From NCBI GenBank assembly GCA_963764235.1, contig CAVXRO010000008.1, positions 248,001-312,000 of the forward strand: DNA of 64,000 nucleotides. The letters are read 5' to 3'. Every line of letters begins with the position of its first letter. Position 1 is the first letter of the stretch. Positions 28,213 through 37,328 of the stretch are shown piece by piece. The notes below the pieces were generated by a model. The model was given only the letters and a program-made list of their open reading frames with translations. It had not been told where the DNA came from and did not search any database. A program made the translations under genes and the position numbers. This DNA is from DATFVA01 sp963764235 (lineage in GTDB: Bacteria > Bacteroidota > Ignavibacteria > Ignavibacteriales > Ignavibacteriaceae).

Positions 28213-29441
28213 ATGTTGAAAATTAAAGGCTTAAAAAGTCAAAATATTTACAATAGGATCTATTTCTTAACAATTGTTCTTTTTTTTATTTGGACTTTAG
28301 TTGGCTGAAACAAAGAGGCTTTTGTAGAGATTGAAGAAATAACGGCGAAAAGTCATTGATGACTCAGGAACACAGGGTATACCGGTTAAACTTCTTAAAA
28401 TTAGATATTCCGAGTCTACCGAAATTGTTTCCATAGGAAGTGTTTTTACAAACTCTGACGGAAAATTTGTACTTGAGACCAATCTTGACGGTGAAAGTAG
28501 CCTCTGGTACAGGCTGAAAAAGGAAGTAAAGAGTGGAGAGGAATTCTGTCACAACAGTTTCAACTGATTTGTATACCAGGGCACATAAAACGGGTATTAA
28601 CTTGGATTATACTCAAATCAGGATATTGGTGAAAAATGAAACAGCCGGAATAATCGACGGGAATGAAGAATTGATAAATAAAGTTGTTGAGGCTGTTAAT
28701 ATGGGATTTATTGCTGAAAAAGAAACTATGCTGAAACCTGAAATTGGAGGAACTACTTCACAGTGGCAGCAGATAATTGTCGCAAAAAATGCTGCCCAGA
28801 CGGCGCTTGACAGAGATCTTTATTATGCTTTTTCTGAAAACGCTAAGCAAGCGGCACTTTACAGCTACCTGTGTTCTGTCTCAGATGCTTATGTTGATGT
28901 GGGCCTGCAGTCTGAAACTTTCAGTAAAGTACTTGAAGCTTCTATAAGGACTTTTCTGAGAGAAATTGAAGGAATCAACTCCCGGCTTGAATTTGAATTT
29001 ATAAGCAGAACTTCGGAGATAAGAGCGAGGATCTTAAATGCTTCGGTGTTATCGCAGTTTCAAAAGCTGGGAGCTGATCCATCACTGATCGATAAGGTCA
29101 TCAATGTGGGTGTGAGCCTTCAGAAAAACCTTGAAGGTTTACGGTCAGCTGAAGATATTGCCAATGAATTTACCGGTTATCGCAACCTGGTTTTGGGATA
29201 TCTTGTAAAAGTTTTGGGAATTTATGGAAATAATATCCAGGCTTTTCAGGAAAATATAGCTGGTTTCAAAATTACACTTATTTCGGAAATTAATCAGAGC
29301 CGGAATTCCGAAGGTGTGATTAACGCTTATATCAGTTTTTTTGGTAAGATAAAAAATCTTGTGGCACAGCAGTTGAGTCCGGAATCTGTAGAAACGGACG
29401 CTGCTGCTGAAGTTCTGAATTTATTGAACATGTATTTTTAA
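28213..29441 (+). pseudogene. Broken lipoprotein gene (lipobox Cys codon is TGA, two frameshifts)
   Basis: Reading from the ATG at 28213 gives a basic start, a hydrophobic stretch and TLVG, then TGA at 28306-28308 exactly where the lipobox cysteine (TGT or TGC) should be. Translation resumes in frame as NKEAFVEIEEITAK. One extra A near 28348-28351 shifts the frame into VIDDSGTQGIPVKLLK...TNSDGKFVLETN, a CarboxypepD_reg-like domain. A second shift between 28527 and 28560 leads to the long frame that ends at 29441, an alpha-helical domain of about 300 residues (DPSLIDKVINVGVSLQKNLE and similar). So one protein of about 400 residues is split in three. It could be a real pseudogene or the product of base errors. 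It sits behind the sigma54 promoter. Confidence 0.75.
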
Positions 29442-29451
29442 TTTGGCTTGG

Positions 29452-29476
29452 TATTTGCCTCCCCCTCGGGCAAATA
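29452..29476 (+). other. Hairpin after the broken lipoprotein gene
   Basis: TATTTGCC (29452-29459) pairs with GGCAAATA (29469-29476) around a loop of nine bases. No T-run follows, but a full terminator lies 25 bases downstream. The left arm overlaps a weak sigma54-like match (GG 29445-29446, GC 29457-29458), which I regard as chance. Confidence 0.4.
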
Positions 29477-29501
29477 TATGTTCCCTCAACAAAGGCCTAA
29501 C

Positions 29502-29534
29502 ACCCCTTAAGCAGCACACTTAAGGGGTTTTTTT
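29502..29534 (+). terminator. Rho-independent terminator
   Basis: ACCCCTTAAG (29502-29511) and CTTAAGGGGT (29519-29528) form a perfect 10-bp stem with a 7-base loop, followed by seven Ts. It ends the transcript of the lipoprotein gene and insulates the WG-repeat gene downstream. Confidence 0.92.
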
Positions 29535-29662
29535 ATATTGTGAGTTCTAGAGGCAAAAAACGATATTGAAATAAGCAGCCTTTAAGCTTATACTTAAAAA
29601 GCGCCCGATATTGAATGAACAATGTTGAGAAATAGTTAAATTTTTTCAGGAGATGAAGTGTA

Positions 29663-30400
29663 ATGAAAACCAGCTTACCAGGGCTTATTCCTTATCGAAA
29701 AGCAGACAAATGGGGGTTCTGCAATTCTAAAAAAGAAATCGTGATACCTGTGAAATATGATCAGGTCGGATCCTTCATTGAAGACCGTGTAAGGGTGAAA
29801 TTAAATGATAAATGGGGATTCATCGATACTGCTGGGAAGGAAATCGCACAGATCAAATATGACGAGGTTGAGGATTTTCATACCGGTTTCGCAAAAGTGA
29901 ACTTCGGTGTTAAAAAAAATGACGGCAGGGTGGTATTTTCCGGAAAATGGGGAGTTATCGATCAATCAGGTAAGGAAATTATTCCCGTGCAGTATAGTGA
30001 AATCGGGGATTTCCTTGATGGCCTTTTTCCTGTTAAGTTAAATGAAAAGTGGGGACTCCTTAACACGAAAGCTCAGAGCATAGCTCCCATCAGGTATGAT
30101 GAGATCGGGGAGCTTAAAGAAGATTATCTACCGATTAAAGAAAAGGGGAAATGGGGATTTATTAATCGGAAAGGTGAGAAGGTGATTCCCGGAAATTTCG
30201 ATGATGTTGGTTCTTTCTCTAACGGTATTACATATGTGCGGTTAAATGACTGGTGGGGTCTGATAGATAAAAACGGTAAAGGTGTAACTCCGATCAAATA
30301 CGATAAAATCGGCGAAATCAGAAACGGTTTAATTTCTGTGAAAATCGGGAACCGGTGGGGTTTTATCGATAGAAGCGGGTCCGAATACTTTGAAGATTAG
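29663..30400 (+). CDS. WG-repeat protein
   Basis: A 245-residue protein made almost entirely of seven WG repeats of about 30-35 residues. Each begins with a (K/R/W)WGxx(D/N) unit (KWGFCN, KWGFID, KWGVID, KWGLLN, KWGFIN, WWGLID, RWGFID) and continues with an IPxxYDxxGxF/L strand. No signal peptide is seen, so it is predicted to be cytoplasmic. A good ribosome binding site (AGGAG) precedes the ATG. WG repeats are thought to form beta-rich binding scaffolds; no function is established. It is a single-gene unit between a terminator and a structured intergenic element. Confidence 0.85.
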   Translation: MKTSLPGLIPYRKADKWGFCNSKKEIVIPVKYDQVGSFIEDRVRVKLNDKWGFIDTAGKEIAQIKYDEVEDFHTGFAKVNFGVKKNDGRVVFSGKWGVIDQSGKEIIPVQYSEIGDFLDGLFPVKLNEKWGLLNTKAQSIAPIRYDEIGELKEDYLPIKEKGKWGFINRKGEKVIPGNFDDVGSFSNGITYVRLNDWWGLIDKNGKGVTPIKYDKIGEIRNGLISVKIGNRWGFIDRSGSEYFED

Positions 30401-30470
30401 TGAGTTTATTGTTTTGTGTTCTCAAAAGGTTTGAAGGAATTCCGGTATAAAATTATTCGGGGTTATAATA

Positions 30471-30550
30471 AATCACCCGGGTGATAGTGTGCTGTCGGAG
30501 TACGCTATCTAATTCCTGAATATTTGGTACTGGAATTCTGCCGGGTGATT
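30471..30550. ncRNA. Candidate structured RNA: three-way junction of 80 bases
   Basis: AATCACCCGG (30471-30480) pairs perfectly with CCGGGTGATT (30541-30550) to close the element. Inside are two hairpins: GATAGTGT (30483-30490) with ACGCTATC (30502-30509), eight pairs including one G-T wobble and an 11-base loop, and AATTCC (30511-30516) with GGAATT (30532-30537). Nearly every base is either paired or in a hairpin loop. The first 14 bases of the left side also form a palindrome (ATCACCCGGGTGAT, 30472-30485). It matches no RNA family I can name; a bidirectional terminator or a small palindromic mobile repeat are alternatives. Confidence 0.45.
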
Positions 30551-30581
30551 AAAACAATGATGTAAACTTTTCTATGATTAC

Positions 30582-32015
30582 TCATTTTATGATTAAAAGT
30601 TTCCTTGTGGATTGATAATTGCCCGAATCCAACCGGTAGAAATAAACCCCGCTCGACAGATTAAAGTCCTCTGAATTAAATTTGATACTGTATATCCCCT
30701 CCTGTTTCTCTTCGTTAACAAGAACAGTAATAAGCTTTCCCAGCATGTTATAGACCTTCAAAGAAACGTAGCTCCTGGAAGGGATCGAAAATCTGATAGT
30801 TGTTTCAGGGTTAAAAGGATTCGGGAAGTTCTGATACAAATGAGATAATCCGAGCAAGCTGTTGCCTGAGCCTTCTTCTTTAATTGAAGTGAGAACCGCC
30901 GGCAATATTTTGCTCATAGGTCCTCCATATGCACCCATATCATTTCTGAGTGTTCCCTGTGATGGAAAGAGAGCAGAGCCTGGATTTCCGGGATCTTCCG
31001 GATCAGTATACGCGGGTCCGGGATCTCCTGCATCTATGCAGGGTGCATCGGCATCAGGAAGAAACATCACCCCGAACAAAGGATCCTGGTCAATATTTCC
31101 GTCGCCTGTATAACCATCTTCAACATTGCTGTAGGTAATATCCGCAGTTCCTCCTCCAGTAAGGGCAATCTGATCACCGGTTGTCTGTGTATTTCCCCAG
31201 ATAATATTATTTTTTGCTTCAATTGAAGTTGACCATATAAGTATACCGCCTCCTTTGCCGCTGTTGCTTCCGTTGCCTGTTACCGAATTATAAGCTATGA
31301 CATTATTCTCAATTACAGTTGCACCCATAGCCAGTGTCCAAACTCCGCCGCCGCCGAAATCTTCACCCCCCTTATTGTTTATGATTATATTATTTTTCAT
31401 TTCCCCTGTGGCGTAATTCCATACAATGCCAGCACCATAATGACCCTTATTATCAGCAATAATATTGTTAAAAATGTGCGCATTGCTGTCGCCCGCCCTT
31501 ATACCTCCGCCGCCGGCACTTGTAACTCCGGTTCGATCGATAGCTTGGTTATTTATGATTATATTATTTCTAATTGTGGGAGAGGAAAAAGTAATAAGAA
31601 TTCCTCCACCTTCCCGGTAAACTCCTGCTCCATGTTCATCAATCCACTTTGTTCCTGTACCACCTGTTAATGTAAATCCGGCAAGCACAGCGGTACTATC
31701 TTCACCTGAGATTATTCTTACGCAGCTTGCTGAGTCAGGCTGAACAGGACTGCTTCCATCGATTACCGTATTAAGAATATGCAGGGGATCATTATCAATA
31801 ATATACCAGCTTGCAACTACAATATTTTTACCTGAAAAGTTTATGTTTTCAAAATATGTTCCTTCTGCTGTCAGTACTGTATCGCCGTTCTGCGAAGCAT
31901 CAATGGCAGTCTGGATTGTGCTATAATCATCAGGAACCTTCAATACCCTTGCTTCATATAATCCCTGGAAGAGTATTCCAAGGAAAAAACAAACGATCAG
32001 GAAAAAACGGGTCAT
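30582..32015 (-). CDS. Secreted right-handed beta-helix protein with T9SS type A sorting domain
   Basis: A 477-residue protein. The start at 32015 (MTRFFLIVCFFLG) is chosen because GGAGG lies five to six bases upstream of it; an ATG four codons earlier (32027) overlaps that site. After the signal peptide comes DDYSTIQTAIDASQNGDTV, the usual opening of pectate-lyase-like beta-helices, then coils of NNIIxNN type (IRNNIIINNQAIDRTG, MKNNIIINNKGGED). The C-terminal 85 residues are a Por secretion tail: YQNFPNPFNPETTIRFSIP, VYNMLGKLITVLVNE, SSGVYFYRLDSG and a final KLLIIK. It should be exported by the Sec and type IX systems. The carbohydrate or other ligand is unknown. Confidence 0.9.
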   Translation of the reverse strand: MTRFFLIVCFFLGILFQGLYEARVLKVPDDYSTIQTAIDASQNGDTVLTAEGTYFENINFSGKNIVVASWYIIDNDPLHILNTVIDGSSPVQPDSASCVRIISGEDSTAVLAGFTLTGGTGTKWIDEHGAGVYREGGGILITFSSPTIRNNIIINNQAIDRTGVTSAGGGGIRAGDSNAHIFNNIIADNKGHYGAGIVWNYATGEMKNNIIINNKGGEDFGGGGVWTLAMGATVIENNVIAYNSVTGNGSNSGKGGGILIWSTSIEAKNNIIWGNTQTTGDQIALTGGGTADITYSNVEDGYTGDGNIDQDPLFGVMFLPDADAPCIDAGDPGPAYTDPEDPGNPGSALFPSQGTLRNDMGAYGGPMSKILPAVLTSIKEEGSGNSLLGLSHLYQNFPNPFNPETTIRFSIPSRSYVSLKVYNMLGKLITVLVNEEKQEGIYSIKFNSEDFNLSSGVYFYRLDSGNYQSTRKLLIIK

Positions 32016-32134
32016 TTCTACCTCCATCTTTTATTGTGATATTTTTTTGGGAGAAATTTATGCAGAGGAAGTACTAAAGTCGTCCTGATACATGAATCCG
32101 AACCTTTTTCAAAGTTCTCTGTTTGATAAACGGT

Positions 32135-33313
32135 CTAGGAAGCTGATTTATGAATATTGTGCTGTGAATGGTATGGCAGGTATTTCTTTCTGTATTCGGT
32201 AGGTGTAACACCAGAGTATTTCTTAAAGGTTGTATTAAACACTGATTTCGAGTTAAAACCCACCCCGTAGAGAACCTCGAGAATGGTCATTTTCTTTTTA
32301 GCCGGGTTAGAAAGAATCATTTTAGCATCCTCTATTCTGTATCTGTTTATAAAATCGAAAAAATTCTGATTCTTTTTCTCATTTATAATCTTTGACAGGA
32401 TCCTTGGATTTATTTCCAGCCTGTCAGAAAGTTCCTTCAGTGTAAGGGTAGAGGTTAAATATGGTTTTTCAGATGACATATAATTCATAAGTTTTTGCAG
32501 GTATCGTTCTGATTGCTGCTCCGGTATAACTAAGTGATCATTTTTCGATTTTGGAAGTTCCTTTTCAACATCGAAAAACTGTAAAGGCTGTTTCAATCCT
32601 TTATAGATAACAAGATTTGCGAAAACAAAATTTATGGCAATCGATATTAAAGTGAGATAGCCGGATAACTCCGGTGAAATGTATCCTGTATTGCGCAGAA
32701 GGAAATGTGCAAAATCAATAAGCCACATAAAAAGGAAGGCATAAAGAACAAGTTCAAGCCAGCCAAGTTCAAGGTTATGAATCATTGAATAAAGTGATTT
32801 AATCCTTCTGCTGTAGCGGAAAACAAGAAACAGGGTAAGCCACATATAGATGAGTATCTGAATATTCATTAAAAGACCAATCCAAAAACCCAGAGAGTAG
32901 GGAAGCACGCTTCCCCTTTCAAGCATCTGAATTTTCAGTGATACCGGTTCAAAATGAAAGTAAATGGCATATAACAAATTATAGACTAGGAAAGGTATTA
33001 AATGCAGCAGATCCGGATTTTTCAGGTGAAAATTATTGCTGGTAAGTGACTTTGAATATAAAAACAGCAGTGGTCCGAAAAGAAATCCGAATGACGTACC
33101 TATGAAGAAGAAATGGGCTCCAACGGGCATAATATAATCAGAGAATGCAAACAGGAGATAACCGACGAGGTACATGGCATTAGCAAACAGGAAAGCAGAG
33201 AGCAGCAGTTGGTTTAACCTGTTTCCCTTTTTAAGGCTAATCAGGAAGAAGGAGAATATGAACAGCTGCAGAGCCGCAATGATAGCGATTATGTCTGTAA
33301 GGGATATTCTCAT
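32135..33313 (-). CDS. Membrane-bound AraC-family transcriptional regulator
   Basis: A 392-residue protein. The N-terminal part (about 1-235) has six or seven hydrophobic helices, as in the 7TM-AraC regulators common in Bacteroidetes. A basic linker (about 245-275) leads to a C-terminal AraC/XylS DNA-binding domain with two helix-turn-helix units: LKELSDRLEINPRILSKIIN (about 300-320) and ILEVLYGVGFNSKSVFNTTF followed by the signature KKYSGVTPTEYRKKY. The membrane part may sense a lipid or small ligand. It is divergent from leuS, 159 bp away. Targets are unknown. Confidence 0.9.
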   Translation of the reverse strand: MRISLTDIIAIIAALQLFIFSFFLISLKKGNRLNQLLLSAFLFANAMYLVGYLLFAFSDYIMPVGAHFFFIGTSFGFLFGPLLFLYSKSLTSNNFHLKNPDLLHLIPFLVYNLLYAIYFHFEPVSLKIQMLERGSVLPYSLGFWIGLLMNIQILIYMWLTLFLVFRYSRRIKSLYSMIHNLELGWLELVLYAFLFMWLIDFAHFLLRNTGYISPELSGYLTLISIAINFVFANLVIYKGLKQPLQFFDVEKELPKSKNDHLVIPEQQSERYLQKLMNYMSSEKPYLTSTLTLKELSDRLEINPRILSKIINEKKNQNFFDFINRYRIEDAKMILSNPAKKKMTILEVLYGVGFNSKSVFNTTFKKYSGVTPTEYRKKYLPYHSQHNIHKSAS

Positions 33314-33409
33314 GTTTAATTGCCTGAAATTAGTTATTAATGATATGCAATTTATTTTGTAATATCTATAATACTAATTAATTCTTAGTGTGATAACCTG
33401 CTGTTATAA

Positions 33410-33440
33410 TTTGAATTCCCTCCCATTTTCGGTAAATTTG
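33410..33440 (+). promoter_or_regulatory. Bacteroidetes-type housekeeping promoter of leuS
   Basis: TTTG (33410-33413), 19 bases, then TAAATTTG (33433-33440) match the Bacteroidetes sigma-A consensus TTTG-N(about 19)-TAnnTTTG. The predicted start of transcription lies near 33447, about 26 bp before the leuS ATG. Use of this consensus by the present organism is an inference. Confidence 0.5.
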
Positions 33441-33472
33441 AACTTAATTTTTAAATCCCAAACGAAGTAAAA

Positions 33473-35938
33473 ATGAGATACCCATTTTCCGAGATTGAAT
33501 TTAAATGGCAGAAATACTGGGCAGATAACGGGGTTGCCAGGACAGATCTTAGCAAGACAGATAATAAACTTTATTCTCTGGTAATGTTTATTTATCCCTC
33601 CGGTGCAAAACTTCACATCGGGCACTGGTATAATTACGGTCCTAATGATTCCTGGGCAAGATACAAAAAATTAACGGGGTATAACGTGTTCGAGCCAATC
33701 GGTTATGATGCTTTTGGTCTGCCCGCAGAGAACTATGCAATAAAATCAGGTGTTCATCCTTATGACAGCACACTGCAGAACATTGAGGATATCCGGCAGC
33801 AGCTCAAGAAGATGGGTTGTATGTACGACTGGGATGCTGAATTGATGACCTGTGATCCAGAGTATTATAAGTGGAACCAGTGGCTGTTTCTAAAGCTCTA
33901 TGAAAAGGGACTGGCTTACAGGAAAAATGCCCCTGTTAACTGGTGTCCTAATGATCAGACTGTACTTGCCAATGAACAGGTGCAGGCAGATGGTACCTGT
34001 GAGCGTTGCGGTGCGGTTGTGGTACAGAAGAACCTGACCCAGTGGTTCTTTAAAATCACTGATTATGCAGAGGAACTGCTTCAGGGACTCGAGACAATCA
34101 ACTGGCCTGAAAAAACAAAACTTATGCAGCGGAACTGGATTGGTAAAAGTGAAGGCGCAGAGGTTAATTTCAAGGTTGAGGGAAGTGACGAGGTTATATC
34201 CGTTTTTACTACCCGTCCCGATACCCTGTATGGAGTAACCTATGTAGTTCTTGCCCCTGAACACCCGCTGGTTGATAAGCTCACTGCTCCTAAATATAAA
34301 GAAGATGTAAATACATACAGGGAAGCTGTGAAACTGCTGTCGGAGATTGAAAGGACTTCAACTGTGAAAGAAAAAACAGGAATTCCGATCGGGGCTTATG
34401 CAATTAACCCGGTAAACAGCGAAAAGATACCAGTATGGATCGCAGATTACGCCCTGCTGACATATGGAACCGGTTGTGTAATGGCAGTGCCGGGACATGA
34501 TGAACGGGATTTTGAATTTGCAAAAAAATTCGCTCTGCCTATTAAAAAAGTAATTCTTGAACCGGGAACAGATATCAATGTGGAATTGCAGGAAGCTTAT
34601 ACAGGAATAGGTAAAATGGTATTCTCTGACGAGTTCAATGGTCTGGAATCTGAGATTGGTAAGCAGAGAATAATAGAATACCTCGAACTGCGAAACTTTG
34701 GAAAGAGGAAAATAAATTTCAGGCTGAGAGACTGGCTTATTTCAAGACAGAGATACTGGGGTACGCCTATTCCTGTTATCCATTGTCCTGATTGCGGAAC
34801 CGTTCCTGTTGATGAAAAAGAACTGCCGGTAACTCTTCCTTATGAAGTTGAATTTAAACCTTCAGGTGAATCTCCGCTTACAACCAATCCTGATTTTATA
34901 AATGTTAAATGTCCTAAGTGCGGTTCTGATGCTAAAAGAGATGCAGATACAATGGACACCTTTGTGGATTCCTCGTGGTATTATTTCAGGTACCTGGATC
35001 CCCATATAAAGGATGCTCCCTTCAATAAGGAAAAAACTGACAAGTGGGTGCCGGTTGATATGTATGTCGGCGGTGCCGAGCACGCAACAATGCATTTGCT
35101 CTACGCAAGGTTTATACACAAATTTTTAAGAGACCTAGGATGGACAGACAGCAATGAACCCTTCCAGAATCTGCTTCACCAGGGAACTATAACCAACAAA
35201 GGCACGAAAATGTCAAAGTCACGCGGTAATGTTGTGAACCCTGATGCGTTTACTTCGCGGTACGGATCTGACGTATTCAGGATGTACCTTATGTTTATGG
35301 GTCCTTACGAACTCGGTGGCGACTGGAGTGATAAGGGTATTTCCGGTGTGGATAGATTTGTTCAGAGGTCTTATGAACTCTTTAACAGGTTCAGCGGATT
35401 AAAAAAACGGGTTTCCGAAAAAGATAGATTTGATATTGGTGCTCTTAATGAAGACGAGAAGTCCGTTTACAGGAAGACAAATCAGACAATAAAGAAATTT
35501 GAAGAGGAAATCGCCAGCTTCCGGTTTAACACGGCAATCGCCTCCCTGATGGAATTAATTAATGAACTTAAGAATATTGATAAATGTTCAGACGATTTTA
35601 AGTTGTACGCTCTAAGCCGGTTTTCTGTGCTGCTGGCACCGGTTGCTCCCCACCTTGCCGAGGAAGGCAGGCAAATTCTCGGAAATGAAGAATCAATTTT
35701 CATTCATCCGGTTTGGTACAACTTTGATGAAGCTGCCCTAGTTGCCGATACTATGAACATTGCAGTTCAGGTAAACGGGAAACTCAGGGATACAATTGAA
35801 GTCGCATTGAATAGCAGCCAGGACGATGTTAAGAAGACAGTACTTGAAAGTGAGAAGGTAATTAGACATACTGAGGGGAAGACAATTGTCAAAGAGATTT
35901 ATGTTAAGAATAAGATTTATAATATAGTTGTTAAATAA
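33473..35938 (+). CDS. leuS: Leucyl-tRNA synthetase
   Basis: Charges tRNA-Leu with leucine and edits mischarged products. It has 821 residues, normal for a bacterial enzyme. The class I motif HIGH is at residues 48-51 (KLHIGHWYNYGP) and KMSKS near residue 580 (GTKMSKSRGNVVNPD). The editing domain (CP1) includes VFTTRPDTLYGVTYVVLAPEHPL and VMAVPGHDERDFEFA. Zinc-binding cysteine pairs are visible (CPNDQTVLANEQV context and CERCG; CPDCG; CPKCG). It has its own promoter and is followed by serS after 35 bp. Confidence 0.98.
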   Translation: MRYPFSEIEFKWQKYWADNGVARTDLSKTDNKLYSLVMFIYPSGAKLHIGHWYNYGPNDSWARYKKLTGYNVFEPIGYDAFGLPAENYAIKSGVHPYDSTLQNIEDIRQQLKKMGCMYDWDAELMTCDPEYYKWNQWLFLKLYEKGLAYRKNAPVNWCPNDQTVLANEQVQADGTCERCGAVVVQKNLTQWFFKITDYAEELLQGLETINWPEKTKLMQRNWIGKSEGAEVNFKVEGSDEVISVFTTRPDTLYGVTYVVLAPEHPLVDKLTAPKYKEDVNTYREAVKLLSEIERTSTVKEKTGIPIGAYAINPVNSEKIPVWIADYALLTYGTGCVMAVPGHDERDFEFAKKFALPIKKVILEPGTDINVELQEAYTGIGKMVFSDEFNGLESEIGKQRIIEYLELRNFGKRKINFRLRDWLISRQRYWGTPIPVIHCPDCGTVPVDEKELPVTLPYEVEFKPSGESPLTTNPDFINVKCPKCGSDAKRDADTMDTFVDSSWYYFRYLDPHIKDAPFNKEKTDKWVPVDMYVGGAEHATMHLLYARFIHKFLRDLGWTDSNEPFQNLLHQGTITNKGTKMSKSRGNVVNPDAFTSRYGSDVFRMYLMFMGPYELGGDWSDKGISGVDRFVQRSYELFNRFSGLKKRVSEKDRFDIGALNEDEKSVYRKTNQTIKKFEEEIASFRFNTAIASLMELINELKNIDKCSDDFKLYALSRFSVLLAPVAPHLAEEGRQILGNEESIFIHPVWYNFDEAALVADTMNIAVQVNGKLRDTIEVALNSSQDDVKKTVLESEKVIRHTEGKTIVKEIYVKNKIYNIVVK

Positions 35939-35973
35939 AAGAATTTATAACCAAAAATATCATAACTATACTA

Positions 35974-37251
35974 ATGCTTGATCTAAAATATATCCGTGAA
36001 AATCCTGAAGCAGTGAAGCAGGGTATAAACAACAAAAATGAGAAAGACAGGGTTGAGGAGATCCTGACCCTGGACGAAAAAAGAAGAGACCTGATACTCC
36101 GCGGTGATGAACTGAAATCCGAAAGGAACCTGGTTTCCTCACAGATACCTGTTCTGAGGAAGCAGGGTAAGGATGTTTCTGAGCTCCTCTCATCAATGAA
36201 AGTTGTCTCCGATCAGATTACAGAGATTGACTCCCGGCTTCGTGAAGTTGAAAATGATTTAAACGAGATCCTGATGTATGTTCCGAATATGCCCCACATA
36301 TCGGTTCCTATAGGCAAAACAGCTGAAGATAATGTTGAGGTAAGACAATGGGTGCCAGAGGGATTTTCATTTAATCGCGAAGGGAAAATTTCCAATCACA
36401 TTGAACTGGGTAAGAATTTAAAGATACTCGACTTCGAGCGGGGTGCGAAAATATCCGGTTCCGGGTTTCCATTATATCTTGGTAAAGGAGCAACTCTCGA
36501 AAGGGCATTGATCAATTTTATGCTCGACTACCATCTGCAGAATCACAACTATACTGAAGTCTTCCCGCCTTTCCTGGTTAACCGTGATTCGATGAAGGGA
36601 ACCGGACAGCTTCCAAAAATGGAAGATGATATGTATGCTATTGAGAAAGATGAGCTTTATCCCATTCCTACTGCTGAGGTTCCGATCACGAATATTTATA
36701 GAAATGAAATAATTAATGAAAGCGATTTACCCATACGACATGTTGGGTATTCGGCTTGCTTCAGAAGAGAAGCAGGTTCATACGGAAAAGAATCAAAAGG
36801 TTTTCTCCGTGTTCATCAGTTTAATAAGGTTGAGATGGTGAAGCTGGTAAAACCGGAAACTTCTTATGATGAGCTCGAAGACCTTGTAAATGACGCAGAA
36901 GATATTTTAAAAGCATTAAGAATCCCTTATAGAATTTTATTATTATGTACGGGTGATTTAAGTTTTTCGGCAGCAAAATGCTACGACATCGAAACATGGT
37001 CGCCTGCAGAAAACCGCTGGCTTGAGGCTTCATCCTGCAGTAATTTCGAGAATTTCCAGGCTAGACGTGCAAATATCAGGTTCAGACCCGAGACAACAAA
37101 GAAACCTGAATTTGTTCATACGCTTAATGGTTCAGGACTTGCAACCAGCAGGTTAATGGTTTCTATACTTGAAAATTATCAGACCGGAGATGGGAAAATT
37201 ACCGTCCCTGAAGTATTGCGTAAATATACCGGCTTTGATATTATAGATTAG
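35974..37251 (+). CDS. serS: Seryl-tRNA synthetase
   Basis: Charges tRNA-Ser and tRNA-Sec with serine. It has 425 residues. The N-terminal helical arm (about 30-100, a coiled coil rich in Glu, Lys and Leu) binds the long variable arm of the tRNA. The class II motifs follow: motif 2 ACFRREAGSYGKESKGFLRVHQFNKVEM (given here as positions about 256-283) and motif 3 NGSGLATSRLMVSILENYQ near the C-terminus. It lies just downstream of leuS and is likely co-transcribed. Confidence 0.98.
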   Translation: MLDLKYIRENPEAVKQGINNKNEKDRVEEILTLDEKRRDLILRGDELKSERNLVSSQIPVLRKQGKDVSELLSSMKVVSDQITEIDSRLREVENDLNEILMYVPNMPHISVPIGKTAEDNVEVRQWVPEGFSFNREGKISNHIELGKNLKILDFERGAKISGSGFPLYLGKGATLERALINFMLDYHLQNHNYTEVFPPFLVNRDSMKGTGQLPKMEDDMYAIEKDELYPIPTAEVPITNIYRNEIINESDLPIRHVGYSACFRREAGSYGKESKGFLRVHQFNKVEMVKLVKPETSYDELEDLVNDAEDILKALRIPYRILLLCTGDLSFSAAKCYDIETWSPAENRWLEASSCSNFENFQARRANIRFRPETTKKPEFVHTLNGSGLATSRLMVSILENYQTGDGKITVPEVLRKYTGFDIID

Positions 37252-37328
37252 TTTAATCGGGCGTTTACAGATACAAATACAAAAAATAAAACCCTGTCCC
37301 GCCACGACAGCGGTATTATATTATCTTT

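Noticed and set aside
29444..29459. Second sigma54-like match, TTGGC with TTTGC at correct spacing
   Set aside because: It starts three bases after a stop codon, overlaps a hairpin and is followed by a terminator before any gene.
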